Positions 21,001-28,459 of a DNA stretch of 64,000 nt are shown here, piece after piece. The stretch is from Strigamia acuminata (lineage: Eukaryota > Arthropoda > Chilopoda > Geophilomorpha > Linotaeniidae): contig OX442314.1 of the NCBI GenBank assembly GCA_949358305.1, positions 56,057,369 through 56,121,368 of the forward strand. The letters run 5' to 3'. How positions within the stretch are numbered: position 1 is the first letter of the stretch; the number at the start of each line of letters is the position of its first letter. A program made the translations under genes and the position numbers. A model generated the notes under the pieces. That model saw nothing but the letters and a program-made list of their open reading frames with translations. It was not told where the DNA came from and ran no database searches.

Positions 21001-23299
21001 AACTCTCGACATTGTTTGGTGTAATAGGGACGTCCTCCAAAATGCCCTCTTCCAGTTGAGTCTGTATCACGGCCTTGTATTGCGCAAACATCTTGGGATC
21101 TCGCTTGAATCGACGCACCAAGTTCCAAAATCTTTTTAATGCTATGGAATAGTTGTCGTCTAGCTCGCTTTTGGCCACGAGCCAAGGCAATCGCACCTCG
21201 TAACGTTCTCCATTCCATCGCAAGGTTTTCTGAAAAGTCTCAAGTGCTTGTAAGTTTTCATCTTGTTTATCATTGTTAGTTTCGTGCAAAATCCCCAAAG
21301 TGTCAAGCTCCCAAAACTTCTGCAGTCTCAAGTCCAGTTTCTCCTCGTATTTGGCCAAGTGCACCTGCACAGTCAAACTGGATTCCTTCATTGTTGGTCC
21401 GCTCGATCCCACAACCGTCCAACCAAACAGAGTCTCAAGTCCAACAAGTCCCTGACCAAGTCGCTCGATTCGTCCCGTGACAATCTGCCAAAAATAATCA
21501 ACACCGACTAAAATGGATACTTCTCCTTTTTTCACCGTCTCGTGGTCAGCATTCATTGGTATTCCTCGAGACTTCATCAACGCTTTGACACTGGGATTAA
21601 TCGACTTGGTCACGGAACTCGTTATCCACGGCACCACGATCGCATGAATTTCGATTTCTCCCTCGTTGCCGTTCGTCGACTTGAGTGTGACCTGCACCAG
21701 CTTGCGCTTCTCCGCCCGACTGTCGGTCTCTCCAAATGGCACGATGTTCATCTCTCGTTCCCCAATCTCCTTTGCTCCTAATTCTTGAGACAGCTTTTCA
21801 GTCACAAAAGTACGATGGCTTCCACTGTCAAAGAAGCACTGGACGGCTTTGCATTTGGACTGAGACTCCACGTTGACTGTCATCACCTGAAAATACAAAT
21901 TGGCAGGATTATGTTCGACCACCACGGTCGCTTTGGTCTCTTCGTCGTCGCTATCCTCGCACAGCATCGAGTGGTGTTTTCTTTTGCACTTATCACAGCG
22001 CGCTTTTGATTTGCACACCGTTACCCTGTGTTGTTTGTCCAAACACAGAAAGCAACGTCCAGCACGCATGCAGTTCCTCCTTTTTTTGTGAGGGGGTAAT
22101 GGGCACACTGTCGTCCCATGATCTGACACTTCACAAAATATGCAGTCTGTTGAGCTCACCGACATTGCTGACACGGCAGGTACAGGCGTTTTCTTCTTGG
22201 GCCAATCTCGATCCTTATTGTTGGTGGTTTTGGCTGGTTTCTTGTCTTCAGTATGTGCTTCCTTCTGGTAATTATTAGCCTCGGCCGTCCTCTCACGCAA
22301 ACCTATTTGCTTATTCAAATAAACTAAAAATGCTTTAATGTCACACTCATCGTCGTCTTCATTTTGCGCGAAACCGTTCGCCAGGACATCTGGAATGGCT
22401 GCCATCAATTTCGGGCTCAACAAAGCGCCAAACGTTGACACTTGCACCTCCAAATTTTCTAGACACCGCACATGCAACTCGAATTCGTCGTACAATTTGC
22501 GTAAACCCACCAAATCGTTATATTTCTTCACGGGCTGCACTCGCTCTAAAGCGCGGAGATGTGCATTTATAACGGTGCTTTTCTTACCAAATCTATTCGT
22601 GAGTAAAGTCTTGGCCGTTTCGTAATTTGCATCGGTGGGAGCGAGTCCGGCAATTACACTAGCAGCTGGCCCTTCCAAGAGTGTTTTCAAGTACACTAGT
22701 TTGGCCAACGGTTTAATCTTGCTGTTCCCTGCCACTCCAATCTCAAAATTCGACCAAAACTCAAACCATTTGGTTGGATCACCATTATATTTCTCCATTT
22801 GTAAGGTGGGAAGTTTCATACTACCTCCATCATTGTCCGCCTCCGCCGCGTTCACTACCGCTGGTACATGCGCTTGAAGTTGAGCAGCAATTTGCGCGGT
22901 GATCGTCTGTTGATTCACCGCCATTTGAGCAGCTACAGTCGCTTCCAATTTCGCTTGATTTGCCGCCGCCGTCGTTTGGTTCATCAAGTTTTCCGCGTTT
23001 CGTCGCTCGCTGGCCACGCGTTGCGCCAAATCTTCCATCTGGTCAATAATACGCTCCTGGTAGATATCCGCTTGCTCCATGTCTGCGGTCGCCTCTTCCT
23101 CGTCTTCGATCCGATTGTAGATTGACCCATCCAAATCCTGCAAAATATCTTTCTTCGCCAAAAGTTGTGCTTTGTGGCGGTTAAGTTTCTGCAGGTCGAT
23201 TGGATTTTCATCCAGCAATCCGGCCGTCGAGTTGGTCAGTCTCGTGCAGGCATTTCGCACGGTCGTGCGTTGACGTTTTAACTTATTCAATTCTTCCAT
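17996..23299 (-). CDS. BEL/Pao Gag-Pol polyprotein
   Basis: Intact 1767-aa ORF from the ATG at 23299. Order: N-terminal coiled-coil and gag region (DUF1759-like); CCHC-type zinc fingers around residues 385-455 (CIFCEVSDHGTTVC, CFLCLDKQHRVTVC, CDKCKRKHHSMLC); aspartic protease (CFFDSGSHRTFV, DUF1758-like); reverse transcriptase with LRVVCDASSHG, GDIEKAFHRI and the BEL-type box FYVDDFINS; RNase H (LHLFCDASPLAYGVVVYL, LPRLELLGALLASRL, CWTDSTIALAWI); integrase with an HHCC finger, VVGIDFAGPLY, IYSDNAKTF and the glutamate in WERMVRSVK; and a C-terminal DUF5641-like segment. The polyprotein would be cut by its own protease in virus-like particles. No broken motif is seen. Confidence 0.95.
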   Translation of the reverse strand: MEELNKLKRQRTTVRNACTRLTNSTAGLLDENPIDLQKLNRHKAQLLAKKDILQDLDGSIYNRIEDEEEATADMEQADIYQERIIDQMEDLAQRVASERRNAENLMNQTTAAANQAKLEATVAAQMAVNQQTITAQIAAQLQAHVPAVVNAAEADNDGGSMKLPTLQMEKYNGDPTKWFEFWSNFEIGVAGNSKIKPLAKLVYLKTLLEGPAASVIAGLAPTDANYETAKTLLTNRFGKKSTVINAHLRALERVQPVKKYNDLVGLRKLYDEFELHVRCLENLEVQVSTFGALLSPKLMAAIPDVLANGFAQNEDDDECDIKAFLVYLNKQIGLRERTAEANNYQKEAHTEDKKPAKTTNNKDRDWPKKKTPVPAVSAMSVSSTDCIFCEVSDHGTTVCPLPPHKKRRNCMRAGRCFLCLDKQHRVTVCKSKARCDKCKRKHHSMLCEDSDDEETKATVVVEHNPANLYFQVMTVNVESQSKCKAVQCFFDSGSHRTFVTEKLSQELGAKEIGEREMNIVPFGETDSRAEKRKLVQVTLKSTNGNEGEIEIHAIVVPWITSSVTKSINPSVKALMKSRGIPMNADHETVKKGEVSILVGVDYFWQIVTGRIERLGQGLVGLETLFGWTVVGSSGPTMKESSLTVQVHLAKYEEKLDLRLQKFWELDTLGILHETNNDKQDENLQALETFQKTLRWNGERYEVRLPWLVAKSELDDNYSIALKRFWNLVRRFKRDPKMFAQYKAVIQTQLEEGILEDVPITPNNVESCYYLPHSPVIKEQRETTKLRVVCDASSHGVRKLSLNDCLFTGPNLLPEVLNVLIDFRMYIFAATGDIEKAFHRIDVYVGDRDCLRIFWVHEEWDGEGPIKIRVLRYTRVLFGSKPSPFLLNATIREHLQKYRDQFKETIELIINKFYVDDFINSQLNDRKLLKTCQEVTEVLGEANMKMTKWISNSELVRATMVEEVNQLKKLSKVLGLVWGLEKDELLIEMSELMELYLLEEATKRQVIRVVASVFDPLGFCAPFTVTGKLIFQSLWKSKMEWDVTLPMEEAKKWSDWREQIPVLKQVKVPRWMGLGSDNSSAELHLFCDASPLAYGVVVYLKTRGECDNVVSFILSKSRIAPVKTITLPRLELLGALLASRLAMRLNRLSVKRVICWTDSTIALAWITSSKARTDPFVNRRIEEIRANAPEAEWRHVSGKENPADMLTRGLDAQKMVDNQTWWTGPTWLIQTEKEWPQLVNSTENDEDELDEMTNLIIDDDDCRESILNPVNYGCWTRLLKVTGWVMRFINNLRQKTRDGTSLTIAEMRAAENYWIREIQRIHYSKERKAIQMGRERDRMSTLGQVDCVLNNNDLLQVRTRVRWSEVNQETNGPCVLHDKHYLTGLIVRHAHGKVFHGGLSDTLAEIRTKYWIPRARSFVKRVIKDCFICRRVQGRLMQQQEAPLPLDRTKKADPFEVVGIDFAGPLYQRAGQKCYIIVFTCAVTRAIHLELATTMNTEDFIMALRRFFARRGVPTVIYSDNAKTFKRADAELCVLLSGIRTGELNNFLVTKCVEWKFIVERAAWWGGFWERMVRSVKTCLKKILGKTVLTFEELVTALCEVEAMINSRPISYVYGDANEREPLTPSHFLVGKRQVTLPGTHHHNTRELLSHSVELLKRWKLREKLIKQFWSRWRKEYLTELRVFKTAREKKELHKDDVVLIQDDIQPRSVWLMGQVVDVFPGRDGKVRSCEIRLATGKRLKRPIQRLCVLESHEEIVENELNGAQCEN

Positions 23300-23364
23300 T
23301 TCAATTCAAATTCAAAATCTTCAAAACTTACAGTTTTCACTTTGTTCCGGTTCAAGTTCTTTGT

Positions 23365-23382
23365 TCCCGGGTTTCGGCACCA
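23365..23382 (-). other. BEL/Pao tRNA primer-binding site
   Basis: On the minus strand TGGTGCCGAAACCCGGGA starts one base after the 5' LTR. It is complementary to a tRNA 3' end (...TTTCGGCACCA). The isoacceptor was not determined. Confidence 0.75.
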
Positions 23383-23383
23383 A

Positions 23384-23832
23384 TGTTGAATCCAACACAC
23401 TGCAAGCTTCGAAAAAGCAATCGATCGGTTTAAATAATGCAAGAGAGTCGCCCCTTGCAAATCCACTGGTTTCAATTGTTCAAAATCTTATTCGGGTTTG
23501 TCGCAACTCGAAGAATGTAAAGTTTCACGGCAAAAAACTCACGCGGACAAAGAAAAGGTTAAAACAATACATTTGATTCCATTCGCCAATATATCGAATG
23601 ACATCACAAAAAGGAGGTGTCAAAAAGGATTAAGGTTTATATCAAAACGAATGTGGGTCAAATACAAAAAGTAGGTCAGATTTCTTAAATTCCAATCAAA
23701 AAGTCAAACACTAAAGCAAAGAATCAATTATTAATTAAAACACGAACAAATAATTAAAAGACTAAAACAATTTCCACAAATTAACAAAAACAACATTTTT
23801 GTAAAAACACTTTCAAATTCTCAATTTTCACA
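23384..23832 (-). repeat. BEL/Pao 5' LTR (449 bp)
   Basis: Same termini as the left LTR, but lacks the ~53-bp block: sequence passes directly from AAAAAACTCACGC to GGACAAAGAAAAGG. Confidence 0.9.
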
Positions 23833-23837
23833 CATGT

Positions 23838-24033
23838 CTTGGGACATGAGAAATTTATCGGAATTATTTACCGCATCAGAATTTCCAATTTGATCGGTAA
23901 CAATCAAATCCTCGTGGTCGGATTCCTCTGCTGGGCGCGTAATGGTGGCATTTCCGCGTGGTGCCGACAATTTCGGCTTCTTTGCAGGTGGAATGGCTTT
24001 GCTCTTCTTAAGGTTCAAGGAAGCTTGAGCCAT
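23838..24033 (-). CDS. DIRS Gag N-terminus (5' part of the gene split by BEL)
   Basis: Starts at the ATG at 24033 (MAQASLNLKK) and runs into the BEL target duplication at SQDM. It continues in frame with the ORF that resumes at 17505. Basic and proline-rich (KKSKAIPPAKKPKLS), with no known fold. This is the authentic N-terminus of the DIRS gag-RT polyprotein. Confidence 0.8.
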
Positions 24034-24151
24034 AGCAAAAATATATAGAAAAACTAGAGAAAACTAGAGAGAAAACGAACTAAAATTTAACCAAAAAGGC
24101 GAAAATCTAAGCCTATTTTCGGGACCGCTAAAAACACGCGCTGACCTGTGG

Positions 24152-24270
24152 TCAGTAAAAATTGGACTGGTTGGCCAGAGACCGATGCCCATATAGGGTG
24201 CGCTCCCTGGCGGACTTTCTTTAAAGTACTGTATTAACCTTGGACAAGCCTTAAATAACATCATTTATTT
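24152..24270 (-). repeat. DIRS inverted terminal repeat, 5' side
   Basis: Inverted match to 12739-12855. The unique outer end up to 24287 reappears inverted at 13167-13199. Confidence 0.85.
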
Positions 24271-24393
24271 GTTGATGTTATACAATTCAATATTTGAACG
24301 ATTCTGTGCTTGCAAGAACATTCCTTCTTGAACACACGATCTAGTGATTCAAAATATTTTATATTTGTTGAATTGTTGCATTCTTTTGCATTA

Positions 24394-24600
24394 TAATTTA
24401 CAACCAATTGGCAAGCAAATGCAAACGTTGTGGTGGTGACCACAAGGGCGTGCGATGCCCATTTATCGAGGCCAAATGCTGCCGGTGTGGCGGTGTCAGC
24501 CACTTAGCAAGGGTATGCATGCGGAGTATCAATACGCAACAACGCGAGTTTGTACAACGTCCTGTGAACGAAGCAACGTCGTTCAATCAACGTAAGGTAT
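24394..24600 (+). pseudogene. Gag zinc-knuckle fragment of an older glutamine-rich Gypsy element (5' piece)
   Basis: The open frame includes two retroviral-type CCHC knuckles: CKRCGGDHKGVRC and CRCGGVSHLARVC (the second is C-x2-C-x4-H-x4-C counting the preceding cysteine). It ends at the TSD of the element inserted at 24601 and apparently resumes at 27207 with a glutamine-rich region and an aspartic protease. The upstream gag is absent beyond the DIRS edge at 24287. Confidence 0.65.
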
Positions 24601-24787
24601 TGGAGTGTTCTGACTCCATTTTGTATTTGCGTACTTTATGACGCGCCCGCTTACGCGAGCGCCCTCTGTACTATTTGCATTTTATTAAACACACTTATGT
24701 TAATTTCCAACTAAGACATGGCTGCTTATTTCGACCACTCATAATTTTATCCACTTTCATCAATTATTCGACGATAAGAACACATTA
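24601..24787 (+). repeat. 5' LTR (187 bp) of the short Gypsy element
   Basis: Contains TTTGTATTTGCG and a GCGCCCTCTGTAC phrase. Matches 27020-27206. Its end is set by the GGTAT duplication, because the final TTA is shared by both LTRs. Confidence 0.85.
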
Positions 24788-24964
24788 TTGGCGACGAGGT
24801 ATGAATTTCAACAAAGAATCCACGATCTTCTGTGACTTTTTGTGTGTTTTTCCCGTCGTTTGATGTCAAATTGGACTTGCTGACCACGCGTTGACCGTTA
24901 GGCTTAGCACCTTGTATCGTGAGTTTTTGTGCCGTTTTCATCGAAATTTTTTTTGCCGTGAATT

Positions 24965-26797
24965 ATGCCGTTGTCGGGAACCCCCGAGAAATACAACCCG
25001 CAAGACGACTGGGCGACGTACGTGCTTCAAATGAGTTGCGTGTTCGCCTGCAACAAAGTCGTCGACGACGCCGACAAAGTGAACACGCTTTTGTCGTGCG
25101 TGGGAATGGCCACGTTCGCGAAAATCGTCGATTTGACCCGGCCAAAGGACCCCACGACCATGAAGTACAAGGAAATAGTGGACCTGATGGAAAAACATCA
25201 AAAACCGAAGCCCATTGCGCAAGGCGAAATTGTGCGGTTCCGCAACCGTAAACGAAATAAGGGCGAGACTGTTAGCGACTTCGCGGCGGCCCTTCATTCC
25301 CTCACCAAATACTGCAATTTCGGTGAAAATCAGGACGACGAAATGAGGAACCAGTTCATCGTCGGCCTAAATATGCGGCAAGTACAAGAAACCTTATATT
25401 TGCAAAAGGACTTGACCTTCGCCAAGGCGCTCGAGGCGGCCACTTCTGCAGAAATCGCCGGAGCAGATGTTTCTTCCTTCGTGGATCCCCAACAGTCGGT
25501 GCATCACGTTGATAAGGGCGGGAACTCCTCCAGAAACGTCGCGAATTCGCCTAAAAGTGGCAAACGCTCCTCGAGGGGCACCACTGGATCATCTCAAGAG
25601 CAGTCGGATCGTCCCCAGTCGCAACACGAAAATGTCAAGTGTAAACATTGCGGCAGGTCGGGACACCCCCACGATGAGTGTAGATTCCGCAATGCAACGT
25701 GCCATGGCTGCGGCATTGAGGGGCACATTAAGCCCATCTGTCGGTCCACCAAGCTTTCAGCGTCCGCTCATCACACCACTGTGTCGGCACCTCGCAAGCT
25801 GACATTTTACACCGTTCGTACGAGGAAGCCTAAAACCCCGATCGCGGTGAATGAAGTGTCCATCAGGCCGACCAAACCACTAGTTCTCGAGCTTCGAATC
25901 GCTCAGACGCTGTTATGGATGGAAATTGACACTGGAGCTGGCGCCACAATCATCAGTCGCGCGATGCATAATAAATATTTTTCTCAGTTCCAGATCCAAC
26001 CACTTTCCACTGAATTTTCGTCGTACGATGGCCATTCCTTGCCGATGACGGGCGTGTGCATCGTTCCAGTTACGTACGACGGGAAAACACGCGAATTGCC
26101 GTTGTGTGTGGCCGAACACGGTCAAGTTCCGTTGCTCGGACGTGACTGGATGGACGAATTCGGTTTGCTGCACGCTGCTGGTGCGGCCCTTTGTTCTGTA
26201 ATTCATCATGCTGCTGCCGGTGTTCCTCCGAAATTCGCTCGCAAACGTGCGACTCGACAGCGGGCTGCAGACCCAAACAACTTGGAATTGGCCGCCACCA
26301 TCGCTCCAACTCGCGAAATGGAAGCGTTTCCTGCGCCGCAAGACGATCCGTCTCTGCCGTCGACTGTTGCTGCCCCTGCGTACGAAGCGGCTTCTCCTGT
26401 GGCTGCGGCAGCTAAAGATGCTGCGCCGCAGTGCTCTGCCAGTGCAGCTGATCGCGAGACGTTGCGGACGATTTTGGACAAACGTAAACACGTTTCCCGC
26501 GACGAAATTGGCCGGGTCAACGTGGCACCGCCGGCGCTTGAAAAGGAATTGCGTAAACGAATGGTAATTTCGCCTTCTCGCTCAATTGAAGGGGATGAGC
26601 GTCATTCTGGCCCATTTGTTGTGCCTCAGAACTCCACTGAGATTCCGCCAATTGTTCAAGCTCAACCTCAACTCGCGGCTCCTGACCAACCCCAGCCAAA
26701 TATGCTTATTCCAATTCCTAACTTACCTCCGAGATTTCCTATTCCGTTGCTTCCTCCTCTTCCGCCGTCACCTCCTGCGCTTCAGTCCTTGCCTTAA
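24965..26797 (+). CDS. Gag-protease of the pol-deleted Gypsy element
   Basis: 610-aa ORF from an ATG. Gag capsid-like region at residues 1-160 (YVLQMSCVFACNKVVDDADK, KGETVSDFAAALHSLTKYC, MRNQFIVGLNMRQVQETLYL); CCHC knuckles at about 221-260 (CKHCGRSGHPHDEC, CHGCGIEGHIKPIC); and a retropepsin domain at about 305-400 with MEIDTGAGATIIS and the flap-side LLGRDWMDEF. After HHAAAGVPPKF the ORF passes straight into an Ala/Pro-rich tail (PNLPPRFPIPLLPPLPPSPP) where polymerase should follow. The reading frame is intact, so the product may still form particles that can be mobilised in trans. Confidence 0.85.
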   Translation: MPLSGTPEKYNPQDDWATYVLQMSCVFACNKVVDDADKVNTLLSCVGMATFAKIVDLTRPKDPTTMKYKEIVDLMEKHQKPKPIAQGEIVRFRNRKRNKGETVSDFAAALHSLTKYCNFGENQDDEMRNQFIVGLNMRQVQETLYLQKDLTFAKALEAATSAEIAGADVSSFVDPQQSVHHVDKGGNSSRNVANSPKSGKRSSRGTTGSSQEQSDRPQSQHENVKCKHCGRSGHPHDECRFRNATCHGCGIEGHIKPICRSTKLSASAHHTTVSAPRKLTFYTVRTRKPKTPIAVNEVSIRPTKPLVLELRIAQTLLWMEIDTGAGATIISRAMHNKYFSQFQIQPLSTEFSSYDGHSLPMTGVCIVPVTYDGKTRELPLCVAEHGQVPLLGRDWMDEFGLLHAAGAALCSVIHHAAAGVPPKFARKRATRQRAADPNNLELAATIAPTREMEAFPAPQDDPSLPSTVAAPAYEAASPVAAAAKDAAPQCSASAADRETLRTILDKRKHVSRDEIGRVNVAPPALEKELRKRMVISPSRSIEGDERHSGPFVVPQNSTEIPPIVQAQPQLAAPDQPQPNMLIPIPNLPPRFPIPLLPPLPPSPPALQSLP

Positions 26798-27019
26798 TTA
26801 CCTCCGCAAGCAGCTCGCATTGTACGGCCAGCCAGGAAAAGAAAGCCAACGCGATTTTACGGTTTTCCAGTGAATTTAAATTATGGATTGAGTTTGTAAT
26901 TTGTTTAGTTAATTTGTTTTATTGTAATTCGATCTTAGTATGTTACATTTGTTTGTTATCACATTTGAATTTATTTGTATTTGAATTGCTCCCTTATTGG
27001 TTCTCAATTAAGGGGATGA

Positions 27020-27206
27020 TGGAGTGTTCTGACTCCATTTTGTATTTGCGTACTTTATGACGCGCCCGCTTACGCGAGCGCCCTCTGTACTATTTGCATT
27101 TTATTAAACACACTTATGTTAATTTCCAACTAAGACATGGCTGCTTATTTCGACCACTCATAATTTTATCCACTTTCATCAATTATTCGACGATAAGAAC
27201 ACATTA
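27020..27206 (+). repeat. 3' LTR (187 bp) of the short Gypsy element
   Basis: Copy of 24601-24787, preceded by a polypurine tract and followed by the GGTAT duplication. Confidence 0.85.
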
Positions 27207-27700
27207 GGTATCAATTAATTGGATGCTTGAAGCAAACACGGAGAACAACTAGCAGCAACAGCAACAACAATTTCCACAACAGGAATATGGAGAACGATAC
27301 CAACAACAGCAAGGTCGATTTTGGAACCAACAACAACAACAACAACAACAACAACAGCAACAACAACAACAGCAACAACAGCAACAGCAACAACAACAGC
27401 AACCTCGATTTGAACAGAAACAACAAGGATTAAATCAATAACAACGGATGAACCAACAGGGAGAACGCCAACAACAACAACAAGACTTTGATGAGTCTTA
27501 TGTATTTATGGTTGCGAGTAGAGGCCAGTGGTTCCCACCAATCGAGTTGGACGTCGTGTTGAATGGGAAACCACTGACAATGCTTATGGATACCGGATGC
27601 GAGTTGTCAATAATAACAATGGACACGTACACCACCTTATGGTCGAATCCTGAAAAGGAGTCTACTTTGGTCGTCAACATAATACTCCGTCCGCGGGATC
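27207..27700 (+). pseudogene. Older Gypsy element: glutamine-rich linker and aspartic protease (3' piece)
   Basis: Continues the interrupted element. A CAA/CAG microsatellite (about 27253-27420) encodes a long polyglutamine run, interrupted by stop codons. It is followed by an open frame with PPIELDVVLNGKPLTMLMDTGCELSIITMDTY, a retropepsin active-site region (DTG). The frame then degenerates. No RT follows, so the copy is a remnant. Confidence 0.65.
27253..27430 (+). repeat. CAA/CAG microsatellite (polyglutamine coding)
   Basis: An almost pure run of CAA and CAG codons with few interruptions; on the other strand it reads as a leucine run. It is part of the older Gypsy element's linker. Confidence 0.85.
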
Positions 27701-27738
27701 AGGGTTGTCACCTTCCCAGCTCATGTTTGAGTGGAGTG

Positions 27739-27765
27739 TTAGGTTAGGTTAGGTTAGGTGTTAGG
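27739..27765 (+). repeat. Interstitial telomere-type repeat (TTAGG)4
   Basis: Four perfect tandem TTAGG units and, two bases on, a fifth. TTAGG is the common arthropod telomere repeat. It lies at the junction between the decayed Gypsy remnant and LINE sequence. Confidence 0.75.
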
Positions 27766-27949
27766 TTTACCCCCCAAAACAAACATAACTTACAACATAA
27801 CTTTCAATGGCGATCACTAATGCTGTGTTAGAAAGATGGTCGCCAAATACAGGGAAAATACTACAGTACATGGGAACCAGCTCTGGTATCGCAAACATGA
27901 CATCATTTATTTGTTTTGGTTTGTTCCTGTTATCGCCATATGTCGGTCG

Positions 27950-28087
27950 GACATGGAAGCCGGGGTCCGACAGCGGTGCCCACTCTCGATGACGCACTAT
28001 CTTTTTTATGTTGAACCCCTTAGAACCATCCAAAGGGAAAAACAAATTGTTGGCATTAGAATGCAAGGAAAAGAATTTAAAATGTAA
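27950..28087 (+). pseudogene. LINE (Tx1/L1-like) reverse-transcriptase fragment
   Basis: The translation contains GVRQRCPLS, the RT signature GxRQGxPLSP, followed by HYLFYVEPLRTIQREKQIVG and GKEFKM. A second copy lies at 29116-29392. Only the finger/palm border of RT remains. Confidence 0.6.
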
Positions 28088-28105
28088 TCTAGGGGTTACA
28101 ATAAC

Positions 28106-28143
28106 TGGCGCGAAATGAATAAGCGCTTATTCATTTCGCGCCA
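28106..28143. repeat. 38-bp perfect palindrome
   Basis: TGGCGCGAAATGAATAAGC followed immediately by its exact reverse complement. Parts of the arm (TTCATTTCGCGCCA) recur near 28375-28387 and 28430-28450, so this may be two abutting ends of a small element. Confidence 0.8.
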
Positions 28144-28459
28144 ATTCAATTGTGCATGCTTTTTAAAATTGCCTAAGCGCGGAATGGTGTATTTATTTTG
28201 TTCTTGCAATCGTTTATTATTATGTTGTAACCAGAAAAACGGAATTTTCAACCTTGGATATCGTCGGATACGAGACGCGGCAACCGAGGATGGATTTGCG
28301 GCATCACGAAGTAGATTCGCGTACTCCGTATTGCAGTGAAGTATCGGCGAGCGACCGGAGCAGCAACCAGCTTATTCATTTCGCGCCAGTTCAATTTACT
28401 GAAATACGGGTCTGTAAAAAAAATTTAATTCCGCGCCAATTCATTTCGCGTTAGTTATG

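Larger units (their letters stand above)
17506..23832 (-). mobile_element. BEL/Pao LTR retrotransposon nested in the DIRS gag-RT gene
   Basis: Complete element: LTRs at 17506-18007 and 23384-23832, one large gag-pol ORF, and a tRNA primer site next to the 5' (right) LTR. A 5-bp target duplication CATGT lies at 17501-17505 and 23833-23837. Termini are TG...CA. The LTRs differ by an indel of about 53 bp, described separately. Confidence 0.92.
12691..24287 (-). mobile_element. DIRS-type tyrosine-recombinase retrotransposon, interrupted by a BEL/Pao element
   Basis: Genes run on the minus strand (gag, RT, RNase H, tyrosine recombinase). Inverted terminal repeats of about 115 bp lie at 12739-12855 and 24152-24270 (shared core GGCTTGTCCAAGG, GCACCCTATATGGGCATCGG, GGCCAACCAGTCC). 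An internal complementary region at about 13107-13199 joins the complement of the left outer end (12691-12750) to the complement of the right outer end (24256-24287), the arrangement used by DIRS elements to restore their ends. No integrase and no target duplication are seen, as expected for DIRS. Removing the BEL insertion leaves about 5.3 kb. Confidence 0.85.
24601..27206 (+). mobile_element. Short LTR retrotransposon, gag-protease only (pol-deleted)
   Basis: LTRs of 187 bp at 24601-24787 and 27020-27206 look identical on reading. They start TGGAGTGTTCTGACTCC and end ACACATTA. A 5-bp duplication GGTAT lies at 24596-24600 and 27207-27211. The primer site TGGCGACGAGGT begins at 24789, the form common in mag-type Gypsy elements. 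A purine tract (AAGGGGATGA) precedes the 3' LTR. At 2.6 kb it is too short for RT, RNase H and integrase, which are missing. Confidence 0.88.

Noticed and set aside
27211-27426. Leucine-run ORF on the minus strand
   Set aside because: It is the antisense of the CAA/CAG microsatellite.
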